From assembly GCA_963580285.1 (NCBI GenBank), contig OY757020.1, positions 104,163,497-104,227,496 on the forward strand: a stretch of 64,000 bases of DNA, read 5' to 3'. Below, piece by piece: positions 62,331 through 64,000 of this stretch. The notes beneath the pieces were generated by a model. It made no database searches. It saw only the letters and a list, made by a program, of their open reading frames with translations, and was not told the origin of the DNA. The DNA comes from Lucinisca nassula. Lineage: Eukaryota > Mollusca > Bivalvia > Lucinida > Lucinidae. Positions within the stretch are counted from its first letter, which is position 1. The number at the start of each line of letters is the position of its first letter. Made by a program: the position numbers and the translations under genes.

Positions 62331-64000
62331 TGATTGGACTAAAACTGTGGCCTCTATAGTGTCAACAAGATTTTTCTATAATTTTACCTACTCCCCTCTT
62401 TTTGACCCCACATGACCAATATTCGAACTTGACCTAGATATTGCCAAGATGATCATTCTGAGCAAGTTTGATGATACTTAGACTAAAATTGCCGTCAAAA
62501 GAGTGTAAACAAGTTTTTTCTATGATTTGACCTACTGACCTACTTTTTGACCACACATGACCAATGTTCGAACTTGACCTAGATACTGTAGAGATGATCA
62601 TTCTGAGCAAGTCCGACACTGATTTGACCAGAACTGTGGCCTCTAGAGTGCTAACAAGTTTTTCTATAATTTGTCCTACTGACCTACGTTTTGACCCGAC
62701 ATGACATGTATTTGAACTTGACTGAGATATTGTCAGGCTGATCATTCTGAGCAAGTTTGTAGATGACTGGCCCAAAACTATGGCCTCTAGAGTGTTGACA
62801 AGGATTTTCTATGATCTGACCTACTGACCTAATTTTTGACCCGAAATGACCCATATTCAAACTTGACCGAGATATTGCCTGGATGAACATTCTGAGCATG
62901 TTTGAGGATGATTGGACCAAAACTGTGGCCTCTAGAGTATTAACAATGTTTTTCTATGATTTGACCTTCTGACCTACTTTTGACCCAACATGACCCATAT
63001 TCGAACTTGACCTAGATATTGTCAGGATGATCATTCTGAGCAAGCTTGAGGATGATTGGACAAAAACTGTGGCCTCTAGAGTGCTAACAAGGTTTTTCTG
63101 TGGTTTGACCTACTGACCTACTTTTTGACCTGATATGACCCATATTCGAACTTGACCGAGATGTCATCAAGATGATCATCCTGAGCAAGTTTGAGGATGA
63201 TTGGACCAAAACTGTCGCCTCTAGAGTGTAAACAAAGTTTTTCTTTGATTTGACCTGGTGACCTAGTTTTTACCCGACATGACCCATATACAAACTTGTC
63301 CGACATACTGTCAGGATGATCATTCTGAGCAAGTTTGAGGATGACTGGAACAAAACTGTGGCCTCTAGAGTGTTAACAAGGTTTTTCTATGACCTGACCT
63401 ACTGACCTTGTTTTTTGACCCGAAATGACCCATATTCAAACCAAGATATTGCCAGGATGAACATTCTGAGCATGTTCGAGGATGATTGGACCAAAACTTT
63501 GGCCTCTCGAGTGTTAAGAAGGTTTTTCTATGATTTGACCTACTGACCTACTTTATGACCCGACATGACCCGTATTCGAACTTGACCTAGATATTGTCAG
63601 GATGATCATTCTGGGCAAGTTTTAGAATGATTGGACTAAAACTGTGGCCTCTAGAGTGCTAACAATGTTTTTCTGTGGTTTGACCTACTGACCTACTTAA
63701 TGACCTGACATGACCCATATTCGAACTTGACCGAGATATTATCAACATGATCATCCTGAGCAAGTTTGAGGATGATTGGACCAAAACTGTCGCCTCTAGA
63801 GTGCAAAACAAGGTTTTCCTTTGATTTGACCTGGTGACCTACTTTTTGACCCGACATGACCCATATTCGAACTTGTCCGACAAATTGTCATGATGATCAT
63901 TCTGAGCAAGTTTGATGATGATTGGATCAAAACTGTGGCCTCTTGAGTGTTAACAAGAAAAGTTTACGCACGCACGACGAACGACGACGCCGGACATCTC
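62331..64000. repeat. Pearl-like tandem array P (145-bp units), runs off the window
   Basis: About eleven units of 144-145 bp (GTGGCCTCTAGAGTG near 62347, 62636, 62780, 62925, 63069, 63214...). Blocks: GACCTACTGACCTAC, CATATTCGAACTTGACC, CATTCTGAGCAAGTTTGAGG. Ends in ACGCACGCACGACGAACGACG at about 63968-63990, the ACRG-like terminus of pearl elements. Confidence 0.85.

Noticed and set aside
62434..63306. Several 60-110 codon - strand frames with similar peptides
   Set aside because: They repeat with the 145-bp unit of array P; periodic frames of a tandem repeat, without start context or conservation.

Overview
The window looks like nuclear DNA of a bivalve mollusc. I see no bacterial gene layout. 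The only convincing protein-coding sequence is short exons with GT-AG borders, and almost everything else is interspersed repeats. Those repeats include tRNA-headed SINEs, foldback MITEs, and tandem arrays ending in ACRG-type microsatellites like the bivalve 'pearl' elements. The host assignment is an inference from repeat style and protein character; the species is not determined.

Two host genes converge. On the + strand, exons 4064-4143 and 8953-9333 encode the C-terminal part of a DXD-type glycosyltransferase (YGGVYLDWD motif); the 5' exons lie to the left of the window. On the - strand, six exons (59753-59818, 47977-48037, 43923-43999, 39622-39719, 28564-28740, 11961-12111) join in frame. 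They give the C-terminal half of a front-end fatty acid desaturase, including the third histidine box, split by the last intron. That gene covers more than 47.8 kb here for about 530 coding bases, and its 5' exons lie to the right. The two stop codons are about 2.6 kb apart, tail to tail.

Layout. 1-3500: a dispersed repeat, a foldback element and two pearl-like tandem arrays. 4.0-9.3 kb: glycosyltransferase exons and an intron with SINEs, a (GA)n run, pogo-like MITEs and other repeats. 9.3-12 kb: MITEs between the two genes. 12.1-28.5 kb: last desaturase intron, with a 6.6-kb palindromic DNA transposon (14494-21093) inside a MITE core and a 2.4-kb inverted-arm element (21996-24421). 28.7-39.6 kb: MITEs, a dead Tc1-like transposase and a ribozyme-bearing tandem dimer. 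39.7-59.8 kb: small exons among tandem arrays, SINEs and MITEs. 59.8-64 kb: repeats and a 145-bp tandem array running off the window.

The most common repeat is a MITE superfamily ('H', about 37 copies by my reading). Each full copy is built around a hairpin of roughly 60-80 bp. The same hairpin, with paired compensatory changes, also sits in a pogo-like MITE with unrelated ends. H copies lie within about 45 bp upstream of four of the eight splice acceptors seen. The second notable system is a 261-bp tandem dimer whose units each carry a type I hammerhead ribozyme fold (a third copy is elsewhere), as expected for retrozyme or Penelope-like retroelements. Many nested insertions have clean target-site duplications, so relative insertion order can be read directly.
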